Shown here: positions 18,491-26,249 of the stretch, piece by piece | How the letters are laid out: the number at the start of each line of letters is the position of its first letter | Numbering within the stretch: the stretch's first letter is position 1 | Assembly (NCBI RefSeq): GCF_023156585.1 | Contig: NZ_JALNMI010000001.1 | Location: forward strand, 310,001-374,000 | DNA: 64,000 bases | Direction: 5' to 3' | Source of the DNA: Subsaxibacter sp. CAU 1640 | Lineage (GTDB): Bacteria > Bacteroidota > Bacteroidia > Flavobacteriales > Flavobacteriaceae | The notes under the pieces: generated by a model | Told to the model about the DNA's origin: nothing | Databases searched by the model: none | What the model saw: the letters and a program-made list of their open reading frames with translations, nothing else | Position numbers and translations under genes: made by a program

Positions 18491-18973
18491 TTAATCTTTA
18501 TTTTGAGAAATATCACCTTGACGAGTGGTATAGTTAATCTTCAAAGCATTTTCTTTTCTCAATTCCTCTTTGATATCACTGACAATACCCATATTGGCAT
18601 CTTTATCGACTTTTAGAGCTGTTGTTAAGTAGTCTCTTAACTCTTCTCTTTTAGAAGCACGTTCAGCAGCAATAAAAGCTTTAATGTCTCCAATATCTGC
18701 AAACTTGTCATTCAATTGAATACGTGACTCTTTTCCGTATTGACCTTGATAACGTTCTTGAGGTTGACCAACGTAGATATACATGATCAAATCCTTTTTG
18801 TCAAGTTTCTCTACCTGATCGGCACTTGGCAATGTATTCTTGATCTTCAGTGTGTTTTCACGCATTACTGTGGCCACCATAAAGAAAAATAAGAGCATAA
18901 ATACAATATCAGGTAACGAAGCCGTTGATATCGCAGGTAAATCACCCGATTTCTTTTTATTAAACTTACCCAT
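18491..18973 (-). CDS. exbD: ExbD/TolR-type biopolymer transport protein (second copy)
   Basis: A 160-residue inner-membrane protein. It has a short cytoplasmic N-terminus and one transmembrane helix (LPDIVFMLLFFFMVATV) carrying the conserved Asp of the ExbD proton path. The periplasmic domain ends in a family-typical NALKINYTTR segment. It is last of four same-strand genes (exbB, small membrane protein, exbD, exbD) and 24 bases after the other exbD. Together with ExbB it should energise TonB-dependent uptake. Confidence 0.92.
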   Translation of the reverse strand: MGKFNKKKSGDLPAISTASLPDIVFMLLFFFMVATVMRENTLKIKNTLPSADQVEKLDKKDLIMYIYVGQPQERYQGQYGKESRIQLNDKFADIGDIKAFIAAERASKREELRDYLTTALKVDKDANMGIVSDIKEELRKENALKINYTTRQGDISQNKD

Positions 18974-18997
18974 TTAGTTTTCTAGTTTTCTAAATTA

Positions 18998-19597
18998 TTA
19001 TTGTACTTCCGATAATTTTTGCGGGTACTCAATCTTAATTCGCTCAATTTTTTCTTTGAGCTTGTCTTTGTTCCCTTGAAAATTAACGTCATCATAGTCC
19101 TTTTCCATTTCGGCCAAGGTCATCCCATATAATTCTTCAGCTCTTCTATCTCTTAAAATATTGTAAGCTGCAACCAATTCATTTTGAACCGATATATAGG
19201 TAGAATAAGTTGTTTCTCTTTCATTCTTTAAAGAAATAATGGCCTTATCAGGATTGTCTGAAGACGATGGATCTTTTTTACCTTTACAATAACTGCAAGC
19301 GTCATCTCCAGTACCTCCACCATTGTCCAAGAACTCCAAAGCCGCTTTACGCAAATCTTTAAGTTCCATAAGTTCATCTTCTACCAATAATTGATTTTTA
19401 CCGTTAATCAAAACAGTGAAGATGTTCTTTTCTTTAATGATAGGTGGCTCTGTTTGCTCATCATCCATTGGTGGCAACTTTCTATTCAAACCAGTATCAG
19501 TTTCAATAGTAGTTGTTACCAAGAAGAAGATAAGTAGCAAAAAGGCGATATCTGCCATTGAGCCTGCATTAACCTCTGGTGCTGCTCTTTTAGCCAT
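18998..19597 (-). CDS. exbD: ExbD/TolR-type biopolymer transport protein (first copy)
   Basis: A 199-residue paralogue of the next gene. The transmembrane helix MADIAFLLLIFFLVTTTI has the conserved Asp, followed by the RKLPPMDDE proline segment. The periplasmic part is longer than usual and contains a cysteine pair in DDACSYCKGKKDPSS, absent from the second copy; it might form a disulfide or bind a metal. The tail is rich in Lys and Glu. The stop of the preceding membrane-protein gene adjoins its ATG. Confidence 0.92.
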   Translation of the reverse strand: MAKRAAPEVNAGSMADIAFLLLIFFLVTTTIETDTGLNRKLPPMDDEQTEPPIIKEKNIFTVLINGKNQLLVEDELMELKDLRKAALEFLDNGGGTGDDACSYCKGKKDPSSSDNPDKAIISLKNERETTYSTYISVQNELVAAYNILRDRRAEELYGMTLAEMEKDYDDVNFQGNKDKLKEKIERIKIEYPQKLSEVQ

Positions 19598-19598
19598 A

Positions 19599-20045
19599 TT
19601 AAGTTGTCATTTTTTTAATTCCTGCCCAAAGCATTGCTGCTGCTGCTGCAACGACTAAAATATAGAACGCAATAAGTCCTGCCCCAGCCATTTTGGCCTC
19701 TGTAGGAGTCGCAGCTACACCATTATAAAAATAGTTTCCTGCATCTGCTCCGCTAGAAAGCACATAAGAAATCACCAAAACGACTAAAAACGCTCCTATA
19801 CCTATTAACGTATTTTTTAATGATGCAGTATTCGTAAACAGATTTGTTACTACAAAAAACAGAACGAATGCCAATGTCAAAGCAAATATTATATATGTGA
19901 CAAATGCCATAGGATCAACTGCAGACGTATCTCCATCTAAAGAAGCTGCTTTGATAGCCTCATCTCCCTTGGCAATAATCATAATCAGGAAGATGATGCC
20001 TGCCAAGCTTAATAATGCTGCTATTATTTTTAAAACTTTATACAT
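19599..20045 (-). CDS. small polytopic membrane protein in the exb operon
   Basis: A 148-residue protein with about four hydrophobic segments: residues 4-24 (LKIIAALLSLAGIIFLIMI), about 45-68, about 78-98 and about 118-140. It is unnamed, but its place between exbB and the two exbD genes is a recurrent arrangement in Flavobacteriia. It may be an accessory subunit of the ExbBD motor or assist its assembly; that is inference from position only. The stop codon is one base from the downstream exbD start, so translation is probably coupled. Confidence 0.8.
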   Translation of the reverse strand: MYKVLKIIAALLSLAGIIFLIMIIAKGDEAIKAASLDGDTSAVDPMAFVTYIIFALTLAFVLFFVVTNLFTNTASLKNTLIGIGAFLVVLVISYVLSSGADAGNYFYNGVAATPTEAKMAGAGLIAFYILVVAAAAAMLWAGIKKMTT

Positions 20046-20069
20046 AATTCAAATAAAATATTTTTTTTA

Positions 20070-20852
20070 TTATTTTCTTCTTCTGATCAAAATATCCATT
20101 AAAGTAATTGATGCATCCTCCATATCGTTAACGATGCTATCAATTTTAGCTATGATGTAGTTGTAGAAAATTTGAAGAATAATTGCAACAATAAGACCAA
20201 ATACCGTGGTCAAAAGCGCTACTTTAATACCACCAGCAACTAAAGATGGTTGCATATCACCCGCAGCCTCAATTTTATCAAATGCTTGAATCATACCAAT
20301 AACAGTTCCCATGAAACCTAACATTGGTGCTAAAGCAATGAACAATGAAATCCAAGATACATTTTTCTCCAATTGTCCCATTTGAACACCACCGTAAGCA
20401 ACAACGGCTTTTTCAACTGCATCAATACCTTCATCAGTTCTATCCAGACCTTGATAGAATATAGAAGCAACAGGACCCTTTGTGTTTCTGCACACTTCTT
20501 TAGCGGCTTCAACACCTCCAGAATTCAATGCGTCTTCAACATCTTGAGTTAATTTTTTGGTATTTGTAGTAGATAAGTTTAAGAATATGATTCTCTCAAT
20601 AGCGATTGCCAAACCAAGAATTAAACACAAAAGTACAATACCCATAAAGCCAGGTCCACCTTCAATAAAACGCTTTTTTAGCTCTTGGTGAAACCCTAAT
20701 TCCTCCTCTGCAGGAGCAGCAGCCGTTTCATCTTCTTCTTGAGCTAAAGTTGCAACTGTAGTCGTTGCCGTTGTGGTTGCAAACGTAGTTGCACTAACAT
20801 TTCCAAAAGCCATGATACCTGTTATGGCAAGGATAGAAAATAATCTTTTCAT
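20070..20852 (-). CDS. exbB: ExbB/TolQ/MotA-family proton channel protein
   Basis: A 260-residue inner-membrane motor subunit. It has an N-terminal signal-like segment followed by a Thr/Ala/Glu-rich linker (about residues 20-55), a first TM helix (FMGIVLLCLILGLAIAI), a large cytoplasmic loop and two C-terminal TM helices including LAPMLGFMGTVIGMIQAF, the family signature. It forms the proton channel with the ExbD proteins encoded downstream and powers TonB. It is the first gene of the four-gene operon. The extra N-terminal exported segment is common in Bacteroidota ExbB. Confidence 0.94.
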   Translation of the reverse strand: MKRLFSILAITGIMAFGNVSATTFATTTATTTVATLAQEEDETAAAPAEEELGFHQELKKRFIEGGPGFMGIVLLCLILGLAIAIERIIFLNLSTTNTKKLTQDVEDALNSGGVEAAKEVCRNTKGPVASIFYQGLDRTDEGIDAVEKAVVAYGGVQMGQLEKNVSWISLFIALAPMLGFMGTVIGMIQAFDKIEAAGDMQPSLVAGGIKVALLTTVFGLIVAIILQIFYNYIIAKIDSIVNDMEDASITLMDILIRRRK

Positions 20853-21030
20853 TGTTCTGTTTTAATTTTATTAGTTAAAGTGTTAAAGATAAAAAAAAAT
20901 TATAATTAAAAAATAAATTAACGGTATAGAGTATGGTATTTCACATTTCGTTAACGCCCAAAATCATTGGTATTTCCAAAGATATGAAAGACATTTGATT
21001 TAACCCTCTTATCTCAATTAAATTATTTTG

Positions 21031-21118
21031 CAGAGAGGAAGGGATTCGAACCCTCGATACGCTTTTGGCGTATACACACTTTCCAGGCGTGCGCCTTCGA
21101 CCACTCGGCCACCTCTCT
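21031..21118 (-). tRNA. tRNA-Ser, anticodon GGA
   Basis: Read on the minus strand. The acceptor stem AGAGAGG pairs with CCTCTCT and the discriminator is G. The anticodon loop CTGGAAA gives GGA (serine UCC/UCU). A long variable arm (TACGC...GCGTA pairing) is typical of class II tRNAs, and GGTTCGAATCC forms the T loop region. CCA is not encoded. Confidence 0.95.
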
Positions 21119-21186
21119 AGTTTTTTAAAATTTGACTGCCAAATAACGAAAAAACTTTCAGTGCAAAAAAATTTTGTGCGTTAATT

Positions 21187-22218
21187 TTAAGACATTTCTC
21201 CCCTTAAAGGCGTTTCAAATATGGTTTTGAATGTTTTAGCGGAAATATTTTCACCAAGCAAATACATGAGTTTTGCAATAGCTGCTTCTGTAGTAATATC
21301 TTTCCCCGAAATAAGTCCTAAAGTTAGAAGCTGGGAGCTTGTTTCGTATTGTCCCATCATGACACTTCCACCTGAACATTGTGTCACATTGATAATTGGC
21401 AACCCTCTTACCAATGTTTGCTTTATAAGGTCTAAAAACCATTTTTCGGTGGTGGTATTTCCTGCTCCATAGGTTTCCAAGATAACGCCTTCAAGGCTTT
21501 TTGTGTTTAAAACACTCTCTAATACAGATTTAGAAATACCTGGGAAGAGTTTAATTAACGCGATGTTAGTGCCAAAGTTCTTGTGTACTTTCAATTTTTT
21601 CCGTGGGTTTGGCTTTAACAAATACTCCTTATATATCTTTAAATGCACACCAGACTCTGCCAGGCAGGGATAATTCAAAGACTCGAATGCTTCAAAATGT
21701 TCTGCATTTATTTTTGTCGTCCTATTACCTCTGTATAATTTATACTCAAAGTATAGCCCAACTTCTCTTATAATCGGTTTTCCGTTTAACTGTTGGGAAG
21801 CCATTTGAATGGTTGTTATCAGATTTTCCTTGGCATCAGTGCGCAAATCACCAATAGGAAGTTGAGAGCCTGTGAAAATTACAGGTTTGGTTAGATTCTC
21901 GAGCATAAAACTTAAGGCAGAAGCTGAATAACTCATAGTATCGCTTCCATGCAACACAACAAATCCATCAAACTCATTGTAATTAGCTTCGATGATTTCT
22001 GCCATCTTTATCCAATACTTCGGATTCATGTTCGAAGAATCTATAGGATTCTCAAATGAAACTGTTTTGATGTTACAATCCAGCAATTTCAGTTCTGGGA
22101 TTTTCTTGAGAAGATTGTTAAAATCGAAAGACTTCAAAGCACCTGAATTTGGATCCTTGATCATTCCAATGGTTCCTCCTGTGTAAATAAGCAAAATGTT
22201 AGGTTGAGTCGTTGGCAT
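21187..22218 (-). CDS. ansA: type I L-asparaginase
   Basis: Hydrolyses asparagine to aspartate and ammonia. The 343-residue protein has the nucleophilic Thr in IYTGGTIGM, the second catalytic Thr-Asp in LHGSDTMSYSASAL, and the Lys of RTDAKENL. No signal peptide is seen, matching the cytoplasmic AnsA type. Its ATG is three bases after the stop codon of the TatD-family gene, so the two are almost certainly co-transcribed. The tRNA-Ser gene follows on the same strand. Confidence 0.95.
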   Translation of the reverse strand: MPTTQPNILLIYTGGTIGMIKDPNSGALKSFDFNNLLKKIPELKLLDCNIKTVSFENPIDSSNMNPKYWIKMAEIIEANYNEFDGFVVLHGSDTMSYSASALSFMLENLTKPVIFTGSQLPIGDLRTDAKENLITTIQMASQQLNGKPIIREVGLYFEYKLYRGNRTTKINAEHFEAFESLNYPCLAESGVHLKIYKEYLLKPNPRKKLKVHKNFGTNIALIKLFPGISKSVLESVLNTKSLEGVILETYGAGNTTTEKWFLDLIKQTLVRGLPIINVTQCSGGSVMMGQYETSSQLLTLGLISGKDITTEAAIAKLMYLLGENISAKTFKTIFETPLRGEMS

Positions 22219-22220
22219 AC

Positions 22221-22988
22221 TTATATTTTAAAGATGTCCTTTGAATTATGAGTCGTAATGTCAGCTATTTTTTCTTCGGAAACATCATATATTTCTGAAA
22301 GCTTTTCTAACACCTTAACAATGTATGAACTTTCGTTTCGCTTTCCTCTGAATGGCTTTGGGGATAAATAAGGAGCGTCTGTTTCCAAGACAATATGATG
22401 CAGATCTATCTGGCTCAAAAATTGATCGATACCACCATTTTTGAAAGTTGCAACACCACCAATACCTAATTTCATGTTATAAGAAATTGCCTTTTTGGCC
22501 TGTTCTAGATTTCCCGTGAAGCAATGAAAAATCCCATACAAATTTTCGCTCTTTTCTTCTTCCAAAACTTCAAAAATCTCGTCAAACGCCTCCCTGCAAT
22601 GAATGACAATGGGGAGCTGATACTTTTTAGCTAATTTAATTTGATACTTGAAAGCTTCAATTTGAATTGGTAAAGTGCTCTTGTCCCAATATAAATCAAT
22701 GCCTATTTCGCCTACAGCATAAAACCTTCGCTTTGATAGCATCATTTCAACATGATGCAACTCATCCTTATAATTGTCTTTGACATGCGTTGGATGAAGG
22801 CCCATCATCAAAAAGACATTTTCAGGAAAATCAGCTTCCAGTTGCAACATTGAGTCTGTATAAGTCGAGTCTATAGCTGGAATAAAAAATCGTGAAACAT
22901 TAAGATTGATAGCGCGTTGAATCATGTCATGACGATCCTCGTCGAATGCTTCACTATATAAATGGGTGTGAGTGTCAGTAATAATCAT
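22221..22988 (-). CDS. TatD family metal-dependent hydrolase
   Basis: A 255-residue TIM-barrel hydrolase, probably a DNase acting in DNA quality control or repair. Metal ligands are visible in DTHTHLY at the N-terminus, GEIGIDLYW (Glu), VIHCREAFDEI, IFHCFTG and LETDAPYLSPKPFRG near the C-terminus. The length is standard. It is first of a two-gene unit with ansA and divergent from the aspartic-protease gene 39 bases away. Confidence 0.94.
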   Translation of the reverse strand: MIITDTHTHLYSEAFDEDRHDMIQRAINLNVSRFFIPAIDSTYTDSMLQLEADFPENVFLMMGLHPTHVKDNYKDELHHVEMMLSKRRFYAVGEIGIDLYWDKSTLPIQIEAFKYQIKLAKKYQLPIVIHCREAFDEIFEVLEEEKSENLYGIFHCFTGNLEQAKKAISYNMKLGIGGVATFKNGGIDQFLSQIDLHHIVLETDAPYLSPKPFRGKRNESSYIVKVLEKLSEIYDVSEEKIADITTHNSKDIFKI

Positions 22989-23007
22989 AATACAAAATTA
23001 ATCGTTT

Positions 23008-23015
23008 TATATTTG
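23008..23015 (+). promoter_or_regulatory. -7 element (TATATTTG) before the aspartic-protease gene
   Basis: An exact match to the Bacteroidota -7 consensus TAnnTTTG, ending 12 bases before the ATG. No clear -33 TTTG is seen at the usual distance. Confidence 0.5.
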
Positions 23016-23027
23016 TAGAAACATAAA

Positions 23028-23471
23028 ATGATGACAACGTTAAAAGATTTCCTTCTAGAAAAAGGTTATACCAAAATAAAATTGACCCTCACCAAGACCA
23101 ATCATTTTGAAATGAAAGCAACCATCAACGGTGTCAAAGGTCTGTTCATTTTAGACACTGGCGCCTCTAGCTCTTGTGTTGGTTTTGAAGCGATAGAAAC
23201 TTTCAAACTAAAAGCGAAAGATAGCGAGATAAAAGCTGCAGGCGCTGGTGCGACAGATATGCTTACGCAAATTGCAAAAAAGAACAAGGTGAAAATCGGT
23301 AAATGGAAAAAGGATAAAGTAGCATTAATCCTTTTTAATTTAATCCATGTTAACATGGCACTTACCGCGCATCAGGCAAAACCTGTAGACGGTATTATTG
23401 GCGCTGATATATTGAAAAAGGGAAAAGCAATCATTGATTACGAAAAAAAGTATTTATATCTTAAATTGTAG
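23028..23471 (+). CDS. retropepsin-like (clan AA) aspartic protease
   Basis: A 147-residue single-lobe aspartic protease. The catalytic motif is LDTGASSSCV at about residues 43-52; the downstream hydrophobic-hydrophobic-Gly motif is GIIGADIL near the C-terminus. Such small proteins dimerise to form an active site. No signal peptide or transmembrane helix is seen, so it is probably cytoplasmic. A second ATG directly follows the first. Its target is unknown, and its neighbours (a divergent tatD and a response regulator 66 bases downstream) do not point to one. Confidence 0.85.
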   Translation: MMTTLKDFLLEKGYTKIKLTLTKTNHFEMKATINGVKGLFILDTGASSSCVGFEAIETFKLKAKDSEIKAAGAGATDMLTQIAKKNKVKIGKWKKDKVALILFNLIHVNMALTAHQAKPVDGIIGADILKKGKAIIDYEKKYLYLKL

Positions 23472-23537
23472 CGTAATCCATTTCCTTTCGTTAAAAGTAA
23501 GTATCTTTATACTTCAAATCCCTCATATTAATAGCAC

Positions 23538-24173
23538 ATGCAAGCTTCAATCATCATAGCTGACGATCACCCTTTAATCCTAAAAGGACTTAATGACTTT
23601 TTAGTAGAAAAAGATTACAACGTGTTGGCAAGTGCAACGAATGGTAAAGATGCATTTGAATTAATAAAAGAATTGGAGCCAGACATCGCTGTTTTAGATA
23701 TTAGAATGCCCCATCTCACCGGACTCGAAATAGCAAAAATATGTAACGAACAAAATCTATCAACAAAAATCGTTCTAATAACTTTTGAAAAGGAAGAATC
23801 AATTTATAAACAGGCGAAATCACTTCACATTTATGGTTATGTCCTGAAAGAATTTGCTCTTGCGGAATTAGAAAACTGTATAGCCTCGGTTTTTGAGGGC
23901 AGCCGCTATTTTAGTCCCGAATTGATAGAATATCTTGAAATTGATGAAGCTCCGGAAGAATTGGAGCTACTAACTCCCGCCGAAAGACGAGTATTAAAAT
24001 TAATTGCTCAAAATAAAACAGCTAAAGAAATTGGTCAAATATTATTTATATCTGATAGAACTGTCGAAAAGCATAAAAGCCATATCATAAAAAAGCTTGA
24101 TTTGGAATCTAAAGGTGGTAGTTTGGCACTTTTCGCAAAAGAAAACGAAGAATTTTTGAGTAAAAATACGTAG
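23538..24173 (+). CDS. orphan NarL/LuxR-family response regulator
   Basis: A 211-residue two-domain regulator. The receiver domain (1-120) has the acidic pair D9/D10, phospho-acceptor D54 (VLDIRMP), T82 and K104. A LuxR-type HTH follows at about 140-200 (LTPAERRVLKLIAQNKTAKE, FISDRTVEKHKSHI). No histidine kinase is encoded nearby, so its partner lies elsewhere. The stop codon (24171-24173) lies inside the first of three identical 7-2-7 palindromes of the type NarL-family proteins bind. The regulator therefore probably controls the array that begins at its own 3' end, and perhaps itself indirectly. Confidence 0.93.
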   Translation: MQASIIIADDHPLILKGLNDFLVEKDYNVLASATNGKDAFELIKELEPDIAVLDIRMPHLTGLEIAKICNEQNLSTKIVLITFEKEESIYKQAKSLHIYGYVLKEFALAELENCIASVFEGSRYFSPELIEYLEIDEAPEELELLTPAERRVLKLIAQNKTAKEIGQILFISDRTVEKHKSHIIKKLDLESKGGSLALFAKENEEFLSKNT

Positions 24174-24184
24174 TTCTACGTATT
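24165..24184. promoter_or_regulatory. operator palindrome, copy 1 (overlaps regulator stop codon)
   Basis: AATACGTAGTTCTACGTATT: perfect nine-base arms around TT. The core TACGTAG-TT-CTACGTA has the 7-2-7 geometry and the TAC...GTA ends of NarL-family sites. Exact copies occur at 24504 and 24664. A GACCTTTACA box starts 21 bases after the palindrome ends (24206). Confidence 0.85.
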
Positions 24185-24205
24185 GACCGATATTATATTT
24201 ATTGC

Positions 24206-24284
24206 GACCTTTACAGTGCTATTAATCAATTCCCTTTTAGGATGATAAGAGCTCTGTATAATCAACGATAGATATAGAGCTCTT
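24206..24284 (+). ncRNA. unit 1 leader: -7-like box, TTAGG stretch and hairpin
   Basis: GACCTTTA (24206-24213) is in the position of a -7 box. TTTTAGGATGATAAG follows, then a hairpin with arms aagagctct (24247-24255) and agagctctt (24276-24284). No T-run follows this hairpin, so the transcript probably continues into the small ORF at 24309. Transcription is inferred, not shown. Confidence 0.5.
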
Positions 24285-24308
24285 CCCTAGAAGTTTTACA
24301 AACGGCAA

Positions 24309-24407
24309 ATGAAATCAAAGGTCAGCTTAATCAACACGCTTTTTATTATTGGTTTGATCATCAGTTCAATTTTGATTATATCCATGAATATTCTTATTAA
24401 TTTTTAA
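24309..24407 (+). CDS. 32-residue predicted transmembrane micropeptide, copy A
   Basis: A short ORF beginning MKSKVSLINTLFIIGLII and ending in NILINF. It is almost entirely one hydrophobic helix after a basic N-terminus. It is related to the ORF at 24821: both have MK, then NT, IIGLI, S, LII, NI and NF in the same order at nearly the same positions. That similarity between two separate ORFs in the same array is the main reason to call it real. It lies in unit 1, after the operator and hairpin, and is followed by a strong terminator. Function unknown; it could be a membrane regulator peptide or a type I toxin-like peptide. Confidence 0.6.
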   Translation: MKSKVSLINTLFIIGLIISSILIISMNILINF

Positions 24408-24432
24408 TTAGTTAGTTTAATTATCTAGAAAG

Positions 24433-24467
24433 AAGTTCAATCTGAAAATTCAGATTGAACTTTTTGC
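24433..24467 (+). terminator. terminator of unit 1
   Basis: A 14-base perfect inverted repeat (aagttcaatctgaa / ttcagattgaactt) is followed by five T. It lies 26 bases after the micropeptide stop codon. Confidence 0.85.
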
Positions 24468-24503
24468 TTTTAATATAAGGAAAATGACATAATAGGCCTA
24501 AAA

Positions 24504-24523
24504 AATACGTAGTTCTACGTATT
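24504..24523. promoter_or_regulatory. operator palindrome, copy 2
   Basis: Base-for-base identical to copies 1 and 3, including the A-rich left flank and the G on the right. The -7-like GATATTTG begins at 24545, the same 21-base offset as in the other two units. Confidence 0.85.
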
Positions 24524-24544
24524 GTTTGGCAATATTTAAACCAC

Positions 24545-24623
24545 GATATTTGTATTGCTATTAATTCTTAGGGGGATTATTTAAATTAAAAGCTCTTGAT
24601 TTTCTTTTATCAAGAGCTTTTTC
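24545..24623 (+). ncRNA. unit 2: probable short RNA ending in an intrinsic terminator
   Basis: Runs from the -7-like box GATATTTG through TTAATTCTTAGGGGGATT to a terminator with arms at 24588-24600 and 24609-24621 (13 bases, perfect) and a T-run. No ORF lies between this terminator and copy 3 of the operator, so the product, if made, is an RNA of roughly 60-70 nt. Transcription is inferred. Confidence 0.5.
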
Positions 24624-24663
24624 ATTTTCTATAATTGACTCTATAAATCAATAAGCATTAAAA

Positions 24664-24683
24664 AATACGTAGTTCTACGTATT
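24664..24683. promoter_or_regulatory. operator palindrome, copy 3
   Basis: Identical to copies 1 and 2, exactly 160 bases after copy 2. The same TTTGG follows copies 2 and 3. The -7-like GAAATTTA starts at 24705, again at the 21-base offset. Confidence 0.85.
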
Positions 24684-24704
24684 GTTTGGTGTTTTTGTAA
24701 TGTC

Positions 24705-24784
24705 GAAATTTACATTATTATTTTAGTTAATTATTAGGGTAATTGTTAAGGGCCCTGAATTGTCATTGATTCAGGGTTTTTATT
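24705..24784 (+). ncRNA. unit 3: probable short RNA ending in an intrinsic terminator
   Basis: The -7-like GAAATTTA is followed by TTAGTTAATTATTAGGGTAA (24723-24742) and a terminator (ccctgaat at 24753-24760, attcaggg at 24769-24776, then T-run). The second micropeptide ORF begins 36 bases past the terminator and would need readthrough or its own promoter. Confidence 0.5.
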
Positions 24785-24820
24785 TGAAGTAAAAATTCTT
24801 AAAGATGTTTCATTTCTTCG

Positions 24821-24925
24821 ATGAAAAAAAACAATTATAGTATCGCGAACACAATTTTGATCATCGGTCTAATTTTGAGTGCAGTTCTCATTATAACCGC
24901 AAATATCGTTGTTAACTTTTTTTAG
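24821..24925 (+). CDS. 34-residue predicted transmembrane micropeptide, copy B
   Basis: A short ORF beginning MKKNNYSIANTILIIGLIL and ending in NIVVNFF. Basic and polar N-terminus, then one hydrophobic span. It aligns without large gaps with the peptide encoded at 24309 (shared NT, IIGLI, S, LII, NI, NF), while the DNA differs, which suggests selection on the protein. It ends 16 bases before the bidirectional terminator shared with odhB. No motif for a known toxin family is evident. Function unknown. Confidence 0.6.
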   Translation: MKKNNYSIANTILIIGLILSAVLIITANIVVNFF

Positions 24926-24941
24926 AGTTTATAATAATGTA

Positions 24942-24970
24942 AAAGGGCAACTGTGATGAAGTTGCCCTTT
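24942..24970. terminator. bidirectional terminator between micropeptide B and odhB
   Basis: A perfect 10-base stem (aaagggcaac / gttgcccttt) with a nine-base loop lies between two convergent genes. Confidence 0.85.
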
Positions 24971-24993
24971 AGTTTGTTCATTTAGGTTGATTG

Positions 24994-26220
24994 TTATAAT
25001 TCCAATGCTCGTTTAACATCATTATCCATCAACAGTTCTGTCGGGTTTTCTAGAGCTTCTTTAACAGCTACCAAAAATCCAACACTCTCCTTACCATCAA
25101 TAATTCGATGATCATATGATAATGCTACATACATAATGGGGCGAATTTCAACATGTCCATCAATGGCCACTGGCCGCTCAACAATATTGTGCATTCCTAG
25201 AATACCACTTTGTGGAGGATTGATAATAGGTGTAGACAACATACTTCCAAAGACACCACCATTTGAAATAGTAAAGGTACCTCCAGTCATTTCATCCACC
25301 GTAATTTGACCATCGCGCGCTCTTATGGCCAGACGTTTCACTTCCGACTCAACACCTCTAAAACTTAAGTTTTCAGCGTTCCTAATTACCGGAACCATCA
25401 AGCCTTTCGGTCCTGAAACTGCTATACTGATATCACAGAAATCATAACTTATCATTTCTTGACCATCAATCATGGAATTGACCGCTGGATACATTTTCAA
25501 TGCTCGAACCACTGCTAATGTAAAGAAACTCATGAAGCCCAAACTTACACCGTGTTTGTTTTTGAAAGTTTCCTTATACTCTTCACGAAGTGCAAAGATG
25601 GGCGACATGTCAACTTCATTAAAAGTTGTCAGCATTGCCGTTGTGTTTTTAGCTTCAACCAGACGTTCAGCAACTTTTCGCCGCAACATGGACATTTTAC
25701 TTCGTGAAGTTCCTCTATTTCCACCTGTAGGTGTACCCATCGATGGCGTAGCTTTAACTGCGTCATCCTTTGTAACTCGTCCGTCTTTTCCTGTACCTTT
25801 TACATTAGACGCCTCCATGTTTTTTTCAGCCAATATTTTCTTTGCTGCAGGGCTTGCAGTTCCTGTAGCATAAGTTTTAGTTTCAACAGTAGGTTTTGAT
25901 TCTTCTTTTTTAGGCGTTTCCTCTTTAGAACTAGTCTCTTCTTTTTGGTCTTCTTTGGCAGGTGAATCACCATCAGGTTTTTCAGCACTGGTGTCGATTA
26001 AACACACCACTTCTCCCACAGCAACTGCATCTCCTTCTTCAGCCTTCAAAGTAATAATTCCGCTTGCTTCGGCAGGCAATTCTAAAGTAGCTTTATCGCT
26101 ATCAACTTCCGCGATGGCCTGATCTTTTTCCACATAATCACCATCAGCTACCAACCACGTTGCGATTTCAACCTCTGTGATGGACTCTCCTGGCGAAGGA
26201 ACTTTCATTTCTAAAATCAT
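24994..26220 (-). CDS. sucB: 2-oxoglutarate dehydrogenase E2, dihydrolipoyl succinyltransferase
   Basis: Transfers the succinyl group to CoA in the TCA-cycle 2-oxoglutarate dehydrogenase complex. In the 408 residues: an N-terminal lipoyl domain with the lipoylated Lys in [11 protein letters not shown]; a Glu/Lys/Ser-rich linker; a peripheral-subunit-binding domain ([24 protein letters not shown]); and a C-terminal catalytic domain with [11 protein letters not shown] (catalytic His and Asp). The E1 gene lies directly upstream on the same strand, 29 bases away. E3 is not in the window. Confidence 0.97.
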   Translation of the reverse strand: MILEMKVPSPGESITEVEIATWLVADGDYVEKDQAIAEVDSDKATLELPAEASGIITLKAEEGDAVAVGEVVCLIDTSAEKPDGDSPAKEDQKEETSSKEETPKKEESKPTVETKTYATGTASPAAKKILAEKNMEASNVKGTGKDGRVTKDDAVKATPSMGTPTGGNRGTSRSKMSMLRRKVAERLVEAKNTTAMLTTFNEVDMSPIFALREEYKETFKNKHGVSLGFMSFFTLAVVRALKMYPAVNSMIDGQEMISYDFCDISIAVSGPKGLMVPVIRNAENLSFRGVESEVKRLAIRARDGQITVDEMTGGTFTISNGGVFGSMLSTPIINPPQSGILGMHNIVERPVAIDGHVEIRPIMYVALSYDHRIIDGKESVGFLVAVKEALENPTELLMDNDVKRALEL

Positions 26221-26249
26221 CGTACTCTTTATTTTAGTGTTTTGTTAAA

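Noticed and set aside
24165-24683. Three-fold identical repeat considered as CRISPR or insertion-sequence ends
   Set aside because: Spacing is irregular (339 and 160 bases), repeats are only 20 bp and palindromic, no cas or transposase genes are present, and fixed-distance promoter-like boxes fit operators better.
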